Below, in pieces: positions 17,982-25,483 of a stretch of 64,000 bases of DNA (positions are counted from its first letter, which is position 1; every line of letters starts with the position of its first letter). The translations under genes were made by a program, and so were the position numbers. The stretch covers positions 1,178,001 through 1,242,000 of the forward strand of contig NZ_CP116384.1 of assembly GCF_028201475.1 (NCBI RefSeq), written 5' to 3'. The stretch comes from Vibrio sp. SCSIO 43137 (lineage in GTDB: Bacteria > Pseudomonadota > Gammaproteobacteria > Enterobacterales > Vibrionaceae). The notes under the pieces are model-generated. The model did no database searches. It had not been told where the DNA came from and was given only the letters and a program-made list of their open reading frames with translations.

Positions 17982-18587
17982 TTACTGGTAAGTCACACTA
18001 AATGCTACGCTTGAGCTGACACTACCCGCAGGTGAAGCTGCCCCGCCATAGTTGTAGTATTTGGCAACCAGTGGCAGATTAAGAGTGCCGCCTGAGATAG
18101 CCGTTGAACTGGCATCCAGCTCGCCTAAGTCCTGATTATCATTTTCAGTACCGTTAATCACCAGTTGGGTAGCGCCGTCACCGGTATATATAGCAACACC
18201 GACACCTGTTGCGATTGACGCGCCGGTAGCTTCATTAACCAATACATCAGAGGCGCTGCTGTCAACGGTGCCCGCGAACATTAGGCCTACTTTTTGCACT
18301 GTGTTCTGAGCCAGGTTACAGTCCGCCAATTGGATTTCAAACGGCATATAACCAAACACAGTTCCGGAGCCGGCCATTGCACTGGAACTCACCGGCGGTA
18401 GCGTAACACTAAGGCTTTGTGAATCAGTAACCACACTACATGTAGGCTTATATACATTACCGGTAAAAGTGATAGTGCCATCTGCCGCGTATGCTCCGCT
18501 TGATAACATTGCGCTACACAAAATTAAACTTGCAGACGTAAAAGACAAACCTTTATTTTTTCCAAAAACGACTTTATTAAATTTCAT
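17982..18587 (-). CDS. Major fimbrial subunit (FimA-type pilin)
   Basis: A 201-residue exported pilin. The signal peptide ends at GAYA near residue 34 and the mature chain begins ADGTITFTGNVYKPTCSV. It has the usual disulfide pair (TCSV near residue 50 and DCNL near 91) and the C-terminal beta-zipper motif ending SVAFSVTYQ with penultimate Tyr. It is the first gene of the leftward operon, where the most abundant subunit is expected, with a GGAGAA ribosome site. The 239 bp upstream are shared with the divergent regulator gene. Confidence 0.9.
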   Translation of the reverse strand: MKFNKVVFGKNKGLSFTSASLILCSAMLSSGAYAADGTITFTGNVYKPTCSVVTDSQSLSVTLPPVSSSAMAGSGTVFGYMPFEIQLADCNLAQNTVQKVGLMFAGTVDSSASDVLVNEATGASIATGVGVAIYTGDGATQLVINGTENDNQDLGELDASSTAISGGTLNLPLVAKYYNYGGAASPAGSVSSSVAFSVTYQ

Positions 18588-18826
18588 TACTACTTTTCTC
18601 CAATTACACTTGTGTTTTCTGGGTGACGAACTATATTTGAGATTTCGTTTGGCGAATTAGCATTAAAGTAGTTTTTTCGATAGACTTGCTAATTAATTAA
18701 CACCTATTCTAATGCATAATTAAGAATTATAATTAAAAACAAACAATTCACTGGATTAATTTAAATGTGTGGAAAAATTTCCGTATGCAGTTTTTCCACA
18801 TATATATTTAACCAAGGAGAAAAGTC
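18588..18826. promoter_or_regulatory. Divergent pilin / regulator control region
   Basis: Strongly AT-rich with several TAATTAA-type palindromes around 18690-18740. A perfect 10-bp inverted repeat, TGTGGAAAAA at 18768-18777 and TTTTTCCACA at 18791-18800, lies just ahead of the regulator ribosome site (AAGGAG near 18813). It could be an operator for autoregulation or an mRNA hairpin controlling regulator translation. Confidence 0.55.
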
Positions 18827-19768
18827 ATGAATGATTTCTTTCATAAGCAACTTTCCAGCTGGCTGGATAAAAGGGGAATAAGCAGAAAAGAACTGATCGC
18901 TTTATTACAAAGCCAATACCATGATGAGTTCGGAGGGCTAGATTCTGTCACTCTATCCCGCTGGATTAAAGGCCACAGTACCCCTAGCACTTGTAAACAG
19001 CTTTATATTGCCAAAAGCCTTGATGTTAATATAGCCGACCTAATTACCAGTGTAGAATTTAACAATACAAAGATCCCGGTAAAACATAGTGCAGTCATAT
19101 CGGATTTAATTAAAATACTCGATAAAACAACATCTTATCTATCTTATGACGTAATAACAGGTGAGGCAGACATTGAGATAAAAACACTAAACCACAGTGA
19201 ATACATCGAAAAATTTGCCAACTTTGACAAAAATGCATCAGCACTTAAAAGCTATTACAAAGAACTATACACACTAGGAAATAATATTAGCTTTTCATGT
19301 ATCCTGATAAAAAATGAACATAAAAATATAATAGGGCACCTGTCAGGCATTATAGACATCCGGCGTATGGCCTCATTCAAGTCGCTAAGCTGCATTCCCA
19401 GAGAAGACTTTGATAAAAGCTGTATTATACATCTGGGCAAATACACCAGTTCAAAGCACTACTTTGACTTAATCTATCAGGTAATTTGTCTGCATTTATT
19501 AAAGTACTCTGCCCGATTTGATAAGGCGTACTTTTTTATCCCTGATTTTTCTGCAATGATACTTTTCTGCAAAATAGTCCTTAAAGCAGAAGTAATAAAG
19601 TACTTTCCTCCTGGAGAAAAATCAGAAATAGGCGTTTATCTGGTTGCTTTCGATATATTAAGGGTTATTGCTTCTCCGGTAATCATTCATGAAGTGAAAT
19701 CAAGATTGGAGTGCGTTAAAAATTGTGATCCTAAATGTACAAAGTGCAATTTACGCTGTTTTTTATAA
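18827..19768 (+). CDS. HTH regulator with unknown core domain and C-terminal cysteine cluster
   Basis: A 313-residue protein divergent from the fimbrial operon. Residues 1-75 resemble an XRE/lambda-repressor-type helix-turn-helix (WLDKRGISRKELIALL, SVTLSRWIKGHSTPS). The middle (about 80-290) is an unrecognised alpha/beta domain. The last 18 residues carry five cysteines spaced C-x3-C-x3-C-x2-C-x3-C (CVKNC, KCTKC, RC), a pattern suited to binding zinc or an Fe-S cluster. Base composition is more AT-rich than most neighbours, hinting at transfer with the fimbrial genes. It is most likely a regulator of the fimbriae, inferred from position. Confidence 0.7.
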   Translation: MNDFFHKQLSSWLDKRGISRKELIALLQSQYHDEFGGLDSVTLSRWIKGHSTPSTCKQLYIAKSLDVNIADLITSVEFNNTKIPVKHSAVISDLIKILDKTTSYLSYDVITGEADIEIKTLNHSEYIEKFANFDKNASALKSYYKELYTLGNNISFSCILIKNEHKNIIGHLSGIIDIRRMASFKSLSCIPREDFDKSCIIHLGKYTSSKHYFDLIYQVICLHLLKYSARFDKAYFFIPDFSAMILFCKIVLKAEVIKYFPPGEKSEIGVYLVAFDILRVIASPVIIHEVKSRLECVKNCDPKCTKCNLRCFL

Positions 19769-20824
19769 GCCGATATCGCTGAATGATGTTAATTTAAATC
19801 GGTTTCAGCTGACTTATACTTTATGAGCAACAAATGCCCTCGGAACACAGTGTTTGCTCGCTAAGTGGCGATGTGCAAGATGATTTATAAACCAAGCTGA
19901 TGACTCCCCCTTCATCGGCATCCGATCCAGCCGGTAACCCCATGAAAGTTAACGGGTAGCAGAACTATTATTTGCTTAATCCCTGCTGAATTTGACTAGC
20001 GATAATTGTATTTAAAAATGTCAACGGTGCTTTCACTTGTGTTGTTAATTTCACCATACCCTTTATTAATAAAATAAGTAGTGCAGATAAAAATATCTGT
20101 TCAATACCATGCATTAATAAATGTAAAATATAGCTGTAACTTATAACTCTAATTGAGCATAGTGTTATTTAGTCGTTAGCTTTTTTTCGTAACAAATACC
20201 TGTTCAAGGTCAGAAAAAACAGACATCTGGTCTGACCTTTAACATTAAAATCTGCACATAATCAGGCTAACAACAGGGTGAAACTGATAAAGCCATAGTG
20301 GGTAAAAGTCATATTTTCCGCGTACTTCTTTTTAAAGCCTTATGCAGAAAGGGATTCACCGTTACAAGCCATAGAAAAAAGAGGAAACAACCAGGTGTAG
20401 GTTGATCCTCCATTCTCAGGCTAAAAAACCGTTTAAATATGCAGTTACATAGATATTTATGCATATTTTATTTCACTTAATTAGTGATAAAACTGTCAAA
20501 ATAGGCGAAATTTAAAAATATAAAAGTGTGATATTAATTCAGATTAGAATTAACTTTGTTTATTTTGATACTTAAAGCATCTGAACTCTAGTTAAAAATA
20601 GCGTTTGATACTATTAACTACACTAAATGATACCAATGGAAAAGCCAGTTAAAAGAGCAGCGTTTCTGCCTTTTAGCCTAATAAAAATATCATTAGCGTC
20701 GATAAAAGTAGTTCCGCCGCCGGCACTAAAAAAGTACGCTGACATACCATTTTAATTCTTGATGCTGTGCCCAGATTCAGGCTGATTTTTCCATTTTTAT
20801 TGTCAATTATTGGAAAGCTTGTCT

Positions 20825-20980
20825 TTATTCGCCATTGGGAGAAGACGTTTCGGCAATGGACAAATGTTTGTTCAGAAAATCGATAAAACAGCGCACACGC
20901 GAAGACTGTCTGTTTTCCGGCGCATAGTACATATAAATCATGGGTAAATCACACCATTGCTCTTCTAGTAAGGGCAGTAA
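20825..20980 (-). pseudogene. C-terminal fragment of a LysR-family regulator
   Basis: Reading leftward, 51 codons encode LLPLLEEQWCDLPMIYMYY, then APENRQSSRVRCFIDFLNKH and a short tail to TAA. This is the typical C-terminus of LysR regulators of the CrgA-like group (GxLxxVLPxW...YPxxRxxSPRVRAFIDFL). The N-terminal 250 residues are missing. The break point coincides with a copy of the 27-bp repeat at 20979-21005. Confidence 0.8.
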
Positions 20981-21005
20981 TTAAGGTGCCTGTCCCGACA
21001 AGCTT
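20979..21005. repeat. Dispersed 27-bp repeat, copy A
   Basis: AATTAAGGTGCCTGTCCCGA followed by CAAGCTT. Copy C at 23551-23577 differs at two positions; the core GTGCCTGTCCCGA recurs in copy B at 23359-23380. Copy A abuts the truncated LysR fragment on its left and the sbtA gene region on its right. Confidence 0.7.
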
Positions 21006-21036
21006 CATGCACCTTTAAAGATACCATTCAAAGTAG

Positions 21037-21972
21037 TTAATAGCGGCTTACATGCTGGCCTACAGCAATAAAGAACGGCACATTAAGCAAAACATTAAAA
21101 GGAAATGTAATCCCCAGAGCTGCCGTGATCGACATACCTGAGTTTGCCTCAGGCAGGCTCTCTTTCATCGCTGCCGGCACGGCAATATATGAAGCACTCG
21201 CGCCCAAAACAGCCATCAATGCTATGCCTCCGGCACTAAAACCAAGTAAATAGCCAAGGGCAGTCCCTGCTATCCCTCCGACCATTGGCATCAGAACAGC
21301 AAAACTTAACAGAAACAGACTATTCTCCTTCAGTGCCGACAATTGCTGACCCGCAACCAGCCCCATCTTTAACAAGAACAATGCAAGCACCCCGGAAAAC
21401 AGTTCTATAAAATAGGGAGACAATTTCTGTACACTCAGCTCTCCCAGATAACCGATAACTAAACTACCCAGCATAAGAAGAATACTCGGGTTAGCCACCA
21501 GCTCCTTTTTAATAAAATGGATATTGATGAGCTTCAGGCTTCCTTTTGCCAGTATCAGGCCAACCAGAATTGCCGGCATTTCCAACAAAACCACAAACAG
21601 AGGGAAATAAGCTTCGTAGCTGATATGGTTAGCTTCAAGCAACGCAACTGCAACTGCATAGGTCGCCACGCTGACTGAGCCGTAATGCGCTGCAATGGCA
21701 CCAGAATTAACTTTGTCCAGTTGGCCAAAATACCTTAATAACGGATACGCTATCAGCGGCAGTATTAAGCCGAAGGCAACCACCGTAATGGACATAGTGA
21801 TAAGGTCAGGATCAATATGTTCCTGAAGCGCCAGCCCCCCTTTAAGGCCAATTGCAATCATCAAAAACATACTAAGTGTTTTATAGAGGCTATCAGGAAA
21901 AGGGATTTTAGCGCCCAACAACTGACTAGCTACACCCAGAACAAAAAATGCGACAACTGCATCAATAACCAT
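21037..21972 (-). CDS. sbtA: Sodium-dependent bicarbonate permease, SbtA family
   Basis: An inner-membrane protein of 311 residues with about ten hydrophobic segments, belonging to the SbtA (former DUF897) family. Family-like stretches include FLMIAIGLKGG near residue 40, a Ser/Gly-rich half near AAHYGSVSVATYAVA, and the C-terminal repeat-half GASASYIAVPAAMKESLPEAN. SbtA imports bicarbonate with sodium in cyanobacteria; in other bacteria the substrate is mostly assumed. It overlaps the preceding small membrane gene by one base (TAATG) and is divergent from a LysR gene that probably controls it. The module is bracketed by two copies of a dispersed repeat. Confidence 0.85.
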   Translation of the reverse strand: MVIDAVVAFFVLGVASQLLGAKIPFPDSLYKTLSMFLMIAIGLKGGLALQEHIDPDLITMSITVVAFGLILPLIAYPLLRYFGQLDKVNSGAIAAHYGSVSVATYAVAVALLEANHISYEAYFPLFVVLLEMPAILVGLILAKGSLKLINIHFIKKELVANPSILLMLGSLVIGYLGELSVQKLSPYFIELFSGVLALFLLKMGLVAGQQLSALKENSLFLLSFAVLMPMVGGIAGTALGYLLGFSAGGIALMAVLGASASYIAVPAAMKESLPEANSGMSITAALGITFPFNVLLNVPFFIAVGQHVSRY

Positions 21973-22190
21973 TACTTATCTCCGCCAGCGTGTTGTAGCG
22001 CCAGCAAACGATGCGTGCCAGTTGTTTTGTTATGTCCGGTTTTAAAGGTATTTAGCAAAGTCAGAGACGTAAGCACAATTGCAGAAACAGCAAACCCGAA
22101 AGCGTTAAAGCCAATTGAACGGCCTAAAGCATAAAAAGCCAATAACATAGCGGTAGTGATTAGTGGCAAAGCTATATTTCGATATCTCAT
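21972..22190 (-). CDS. Small two-helix membrane protein upstream of sbtA
   Basis: From the ATG at 22190 (ribosome site AGAGAG six bases before) the product has 72 residues. It shows two hydrophobic segments (IALPLITTAMLLAFYALG and AFGFAVSAIVLTSLTLL) and a short polar tail (HNKTTGTHRLLALQHAGGDK). Its stop overlaps the sbtA start, so the two are translationally coupled and probably function together. It does not resemble the cyanobacterial PII-like SbtB. A longer start at 22256 is less likely. Confidence 0.65.
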   Translation of the reverse strand: MRYRNIALPLITTAMLLAFYALGRSIGFNAFGFAVSAIVLTSLTLLNTFKTGHNKTTGTHRLLALQHAGGDK

Positions 22191-22236
22191 AATCATCTCT
22201 CTAAAAATTTCAGAAAATGTTATGCTTAAAACCAAA

Positions 22237-22279
22237 TAGATAAAAATAGATATCATTTATAAATTAGTTAGATAAAAAT
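22237..22279. promoter_or_regulatory. Direct repeats in the sbtA / lysR intergenic region
   Basis: TAGATAAAAAT occurs at 22237-22247 and 22269-22279, 32 bp apart, close to three helical turns. This phasing between divergent promoters is typical of LysR-type activation and autoregulatory sites, so the neighbouring LysR protein is the likely binder. Confidence 0.5.
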
Positions 22280-22312
22280 CTATTCCAAATGAAATACAAC
22301 CGGAGAGAAGCT

Positions 22313-23245
22313 ATGCCATCCAGACTACATGCACATATAGGGACTTTCCGCCAACTGGAGATTTTACTCGCGGTTTATCAGGGGGGTAGCATCAAGTCAG
22401 CAGCAGAAGCTCTATTCCTGACTCAGCCAACAGTGTCAATGCAGTTAAAAAAGCTGGCGGAAGCTATCGGTTTACCCCTTTATCAACAGGTAGGCAGAAA
22501 ACTACAGTTTACCGATGCAGGTCTGGCAACAGTCACCACCGCTAAGAAAATACTGCTAAGCTGTGAAGAGTTAGATATGCAGCTCTCCAGCCTTAGAGGA
22601 CTGGAATCCGGTACTTTAAAGCTTGCCGTCACCACCACAGCAAAGTACTTTACCCCTCACTTACTGGGGCCGTTTCGTGAACGTTATCCGGGAATAGATA
22701 TTCAGCTAACAATAGCCAACCGGCAACAGGTTATCGAACGGTTTGAAAACGGAGCTGATGACTTTTATGTATTTAGCCATTTACCCGAAGAACTGGATCT
22801 CGAAGTCATAGAGTTTATGTCAAATGATCTGGTCGCTATTGCAGAAGCTAACCACCCATTTACAACCAAAAGCAAGGTTTCACTACAGGAGTTTTGTCAG
22901 GAAGATTTTCTTATTCGGGAGGCTGGCTCCGGCACCAGATATGCCACTGAAGCATTTTTTAACAAACAGCAATATAAACCAAATATAAAAATGACTATAG
23001 CCAGCAACGAAGCCATTATTCACTCCGTGTTATCTCGGCTGGGAGTATCCATTCTCTCTGCACATACTCTCGCCTTCGGAAACATTTACGATGTTAAGGT
23101 GATTAACGTTGAATCCCTGCCGATTAAAACCAAATGGTCCTTTACCTGGACAAGGAATCAGTCTCTGTCTCCGGTAGCAAAAGTTTTTCTCAATTATGTA
23201 GAGACAGAAGGCAGGGAAATGATGCAAAAAGCGATTCAGATTTAG
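22313..23245 (+). CDS. LysR-family regulator, CbbR-like, divergent from sbtA
   Basis: A 310-residue LysR regulator. The ATG at 22313 has a clear GGAGAG site; an ATG at 22289 is less likely. The helix-turn-helix (GGSIKSAAEALFLTQPTVSMQLKKL) and effector region (REAGSGTRYATEAFF) resemble the CbbR/RbcR branch that controls carbon-fixation and inorganic-carbon genes. Pairing with an SbtA-like bicarbonate permease fits that branch, so it likely activates sbtA in response to a metabolite of carbon status. That function is inferred from homology and divergent layout. Confidence 0.85.
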   Translation: MPSRLHAHIGTFRQLEILLAVYQGGSIKSAAEALFLTQPTVSMQLKKLAEAIGLPLYQQVGRKLQFTDAGLATVTTAKKILLSCEELDMQLSSLRGLESGTLKLAVTTTAKYFTPHLLGPFRERYPGIDIQLTIANRQQVIERFENGADDFYVFSHLPEELDLEVIEFMSNDLVAIAEANHPFTTKSKVSLQEFCQEDFLIREAGSGTRYATEAFFNKQQYKPNIKMTIASNEAIIHSVLSRLGVSILSAHTLAFGNIYDVKVINVESLPIKTKWSFTWTRNQSLSPVAKVFLNYVETEGREMMQKAIQI

Positions 23246-23267
23246 TTCTCAGATTTCATGTAAGAAT

Positions 23268-23358
23268 AAGTCCCCCGATAAAACGGAGGACTTTTCAGTT
23301 TAATTTGCGGGTAATAAGTTATTTCGCAGTAAGGGTAACCACATCATTATATACGCGG
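23268..23358. repeat. 91-bp direct repeat, copy 1
   Basis: Nearly identical to 24926-25016. It holds a terminator-like stem (AAGTCCCCCG ... CGGAGGACTT) and, on the minus strand, the last 12 codons of an unidentified gene (RVYNDVVTLTAK then stop). The match stops abruptly at 23358, where dispersed repeat copy B begins. Confidence 0.85.
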
Positions 23359-23380
23359 AACTTAAAGTGCCTGTCCCGAT
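23359..23380. repeat. Dispersed repeat, copy B
   Basis: AACTTAAAGTGCCTGTCCCG carries the shared core GTGCCTGTCCCGA. It lies exactly at the end of the 91-bp gene-end fragment. With copy A (20979) it brackets the sbtA/LysR module in direct orientation. Confidence 0.6.
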
Positions 23381-23550
23381 AACCCTAACTTCCTTCTGAT
23401 AACTCTTCCTCAAACAATTGGAATCACCGTCAAACACCAATACTGTATAACTAACTCATTCGACAGCCAATTCTGAGATTTCGGCTTAAGTTAAATGTAT
23501 GGCAAGCGACAAACATTGAAGAGCTATGTTCAAATCGACCTCTGCTCATT
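23381..23550. other. Non-coding stretch between repeat copies B and C
   Basis: About 170 bp with no protein-like frame and no clear hairpin. Together with the neighbouring repeats it makes up the gap between the LysR gene and the toxin-antitoxin remnant. Confidence 0.4.
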
Positions 23551-23577
23551 AATTAAGGTGCATGTCCAGACAAGCTT
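23551..23577. repeat. Dispersed 27-bp repeat, copy C
   Basis: AATTAAGGTGCATGTCCAGA followed by CAAGCTT, two substitutions from copy A. It adjoins the 5' end of a truncated toxin gene, so it too marks a breakpoint. Confidence 0.7.
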
Positions 23578-23679
23578 CTGAATGCTTACAAACTTATGGC
23601 AAGAGCATTTCATGATTTTACCCCACAACAGATTCAGCAAAACATTGATGAGGGGCTACTAAGAGAGGTTGAAAAATGA
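23572..23679 (+). pseudogene. Truncated RelE/HigB-type toxin, C-terminal remnant
   Basis: In frame ahead of the antitoxin gene, 35 codons read KLLNAYKLMARAFHDFTPQQ, IQQNIDEGLLREVEK and stop. This looks like the C-terminal part of RelE-superfamily (HigB-like) toxins encoded before their antitoxin. The TGA overlaps the antitoxin ATG (ATGA), the usual coupling in such operons. The N-terminal part is missing and the frame starts inside repeat copy C, so the toxin is inactive. Confidence 0.65.
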
Positions 23680-23984
23680 TTGATGACCGTTTAGAGAAAA
23701 TGCAGGCAATGGCCAAGCGCTTCGGAGCTAATGGCTCCGTTAATCAGTTAACTGTGCGCCAGATAGATATGCTGGTATTAAATGCAAAATTAGAAGTCAT
23801 GGACGCTGCGCGTATTAAATCTCTTCGTGAAAAAGAGCATATCAGTCAGGCCGTATTGGCAGGAATACTTAATATGAGCTGTGAAAGCGTGCAAAAATGG
23901 GAGCAAGGAAAAACTAAGCCCAGAGGCTCAGCATTACGCTTGCTCAATATCATCGAGCAGAAAGGTATTGCTGCGGTTATTTAG
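23676..23984 (+). CDS. HTH antitoxin (HigA-like), orphaned
   Basis: A 102-residue DNA-binding antitoxin with an XRE helix-turn-helix at about residues 55-90 (ISQAVLAGILNMSCESVQKWEQGKTKPRG). The pattern and toxin-first order fit HigA/MqsA-like antitoxins. Its partner toxin is reduced to a fragment, so the gene may persist as a regulator or as an anti-addiction gene against related toxins. The ribosome site lies inside the toxin remnant. Confidence 0.8.
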   Translation: MIDDRLEKMQAMAKRFGANGSVNQLTVRQIDMLVLNAKLEVMDAARIKSLREKEHISQAVLAGILNMSCESVQKWEQGKTKPRGSALRLLNIIEQKGIAAVI

Positions 23985-24002
23985 CCAGCACTGTTTTGAG
24001 AT

Positions 24003-24374
24003 TTATAAAGCTACTACCGCTTCGATTTCAATATGTAAATCAGGGTGAATCAACTTCGATATTTCAACAAGGGAACAAGCTGGCAAGTTGCCATCATAAA
24101 ACTCAAACAACTGGTCACGAATATCTGCCAGCAAACCAATATCTTTTACAAATATCGTCAGTTTTACTAAATCATTTTTGCTGCGTTTCTCATGGTTAAG
24201 TATCTGAGATATCTGACTAAGAATCTCACTGCTCTGAGTAATCAAATCTTCTGACTGAGCCTCAGTTCCATAGGCAGTTAAACCTGATATATATAGCGTT
24301 TGATTATGTTTTGTTGCATGGACATAAGGCCCTGATATTTGAGGCAGCCCCTCATAGTTAACTCTTTTTACCAT
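24003..24374 (-). CDS. RidA/YjgF-family protein
   Basis: A 123-residue member of the RidA (YER057c/UK114) family, small trimers that often hydrolyse reactive enamines or imines from amino-acid metabolism. Family features include YISGLTAYG near residue 30 and the C-terminal IEIEAVVAL. The arginine usually found before that segment in true RidA deaminases is replaced by a lysine-containing SKLIHPD stretch, so classic imine hydrolysis is doubtful. It lies 19 bp after the GNAT gene in the same direction with a GAGG ribosome site. Confidence 0.85.
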   Translation of the reverse strand: MVKRVNYEGLPQISGPYVHATKHNQTLYISGLTAYGTEAQSEDLITQSSEILSQISQILNHEKRSKNDLVKLTIFVKDIGLLADIRDQLFEFYDGNLPACSLVEISKLIHPDLHIEIEAVVAL

Positions 24375-24393
24375 CTGATCCTCTTATGCCTTA

Positions 24394-24801
24394 TCAGGCA
24401 TTTTCGTGACGCATTAATCTTATTCCGCCAACGTCAGCACTAAAGCCAAACTGCTGATAGTAACTCTCCATTTCAGGCAAACAGTAGAGTTCAAAGTGTT
24501 TAATCGGCTTTAGCTTGTCGTGGTTCTGAATTGCCTGTATTAACTTAGTGCCTAAACCACTATTACGCTGAGACGGATGAACAATGACATCGAAGATAAT
24601 AGCTTTAAAGGTGAAGTCACTGATAACACGCGCAAAACCTACCAATTGATCATCATTATCCAGAACCCCTATGCAAAGTTGAGAGCCTTGTACACAACTT
24701 GTCGTTTGCTCCAGCGTTCTTTCCTTGCCCCACCAGCTATGGCTATACAGTTCATAGACTTGTGCTATCAACTCGGGTGAAAAATCATATATTAATTTCA
24801 T
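24394..24801 (-). CDS. GNAT-family N-acetyltransferase
   Basis: A 135-residue acetyltransferase. The acetyl-CoA motif A is visible around residues 65-90 (FDVIVHPSQRNSGLGTKLI, with the Q/R-x-x-G-x-G core), preceded by the GFARVISD strand. Substrate unknown. It is the first gene of a two-gene unit with the RidA-like gene. The pair lies inside 91-bp direct repeats, suggesting it arrived or was duplicated as a cassette. Confidence 0.88.
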   Translation of the reverse strand: MKLIYDFSPELIAQVYELYSHSWWGKERTLEQTTSCVQGSQLCIGVLDNDDQLVGFARVISDFTFKAIIFDVIVHPSQRNSGLGTKLIQAIQNHDKLKPIKHFELYCLPEMESYYQQFGFSADVGGIRLMRHENA

Positions 24802-24923
24802 AAGCGTTGTTATTACTGGCTTTTCTTGCTTAGCTACATGCCGTTATTTATATCATTATAATAAAAGTCATCCTATCTGTTTTTATTTAACAATCAACAA
24901 GATGGATGGTAAATAGGCAAACA

Positions 24924-24953
24924 AAAAGTCCCCCGGCGAACCGGAGGACTTTT
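24924..24953 (-). terminator. Terminator at the end of the decayed minus-strand gene
   Basis: AAAAGTCCCCCGG-CGAA-CCGGAGGACTTTT forms a long stem with one mismatch and a CGAA loop, flanked by T-rich sequence. It follows the stop codon of the gene fragment at 24977-25120. A shorter variant lies in copy 1 near 23268-23293. Confidence 0.75.
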
Positions 24954-25016
24954 CAGTTTAATTTGCGGGTAATAAGTTATTTCGCAGTAAGGGTAACCAC
25001 ATCATCATATACGCGG
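24926..25016. repeat. 91-bp direct repeat, copy 2
   Basis: Matches 23268-23358, with most differences in the terminator loop. This copy continues into a longer piece of the same unidentified gene, so it is probably the original and copy 1 a duplication. The two copies lie 1,658 bp apart and enclose the toxin-antitoxin remnant, RidA and GNAT genes. Confidence 0.85.
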
Positions 25017-25120
25017 CGTTCCCAGCCAGTAATTTCACCCTCTTTGTTCATCACAGGGAAAACATAGACGGGAGAGATCTCCGTTGTCCAGACACCTTGC
25101 TTATTCTGGAATACATTTAC
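24977..25120 (-). pseudogene. C-terminal fragment of an unidentified gene
   Basis: Reading leftward, 47 codons encode VNVFQNKQGVWTTEISPVYV, FPVMNKEGEITGWERRVYDD and VVTLTAK before TAA and a strong terminator. The composition is protein-like and the end is duplicated at 23.3 kb, so it was once a real gene. Upstream the frame is closed by a stop codon and no related coding sequence follows. I do not recognise the family. Confidence 0.6.
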
Positions 25121-25483
25121 TTAATATTTCGTAAAAATCCTTTCATTCTACAATTAATGAAAGGGTATGTTTTCAGTGTGAATCTACGAGCAGATATTTT
25201 GTGACTGATTTACAATATGGTGACTGATATAAATGAAAATTCGTTACCTTAAAAATAAGCCTATATGCTGCGTTATATAAATTGCATGACATCACAATTT
25301 TGTAAGTTAAATACACTTAGAACAGCCAACATCATCTAATAAATATTAATAAAACCACACGAAACCATACACAAAGTAAATCTATGTAAAGCAGTTTAAA
25401 GATAAGCAAAGCTGCTCCCTAACACCTCAATAAATCCTTACTATTCTTGCGTCTATTTCATTAATCCGCTAACGGGAATGATT
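25121..25483. other. Non-coding region upstream of the ferric-reductase-like gene
   Basis: AT-rich, with no credible gene. It should contain the promoter of the downstream reductase; no distinctive operator is evident. Confidence 0.4.

Larger units (their letters stand above)
19769..21036. other. Long non-coding, decayed region
   Basis: Nearly 1.3 kb without a credible intact gene. It contains a 9-bp perfect inverted repeat (AAGGTCAGA 20206-20214, TCTGACCTT 20231-20239), AT-rich filler, the C-terminal end of a LysR gene (20825-20980) and one copy of a dispersed 27-bp repeat (20979-21005). Short frames here do not look like conserved proteins. It reads as a site of repeated insertion and loss. 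Confidence 0.6.

Noticed and set aside
19850..19950. Short minus-strand frame starting MGLPAGSDADEGG with several cysteines
   Set aside because: No ribosome site, no recognised family and no supporting neighbour; probably incidental in a decayed region.
20260..20380. Possible minus-strand coding remnant (KKKYAENMTFTHYGF)
   Set aside because: Needs a frameshift and is too short to assign to any gene.
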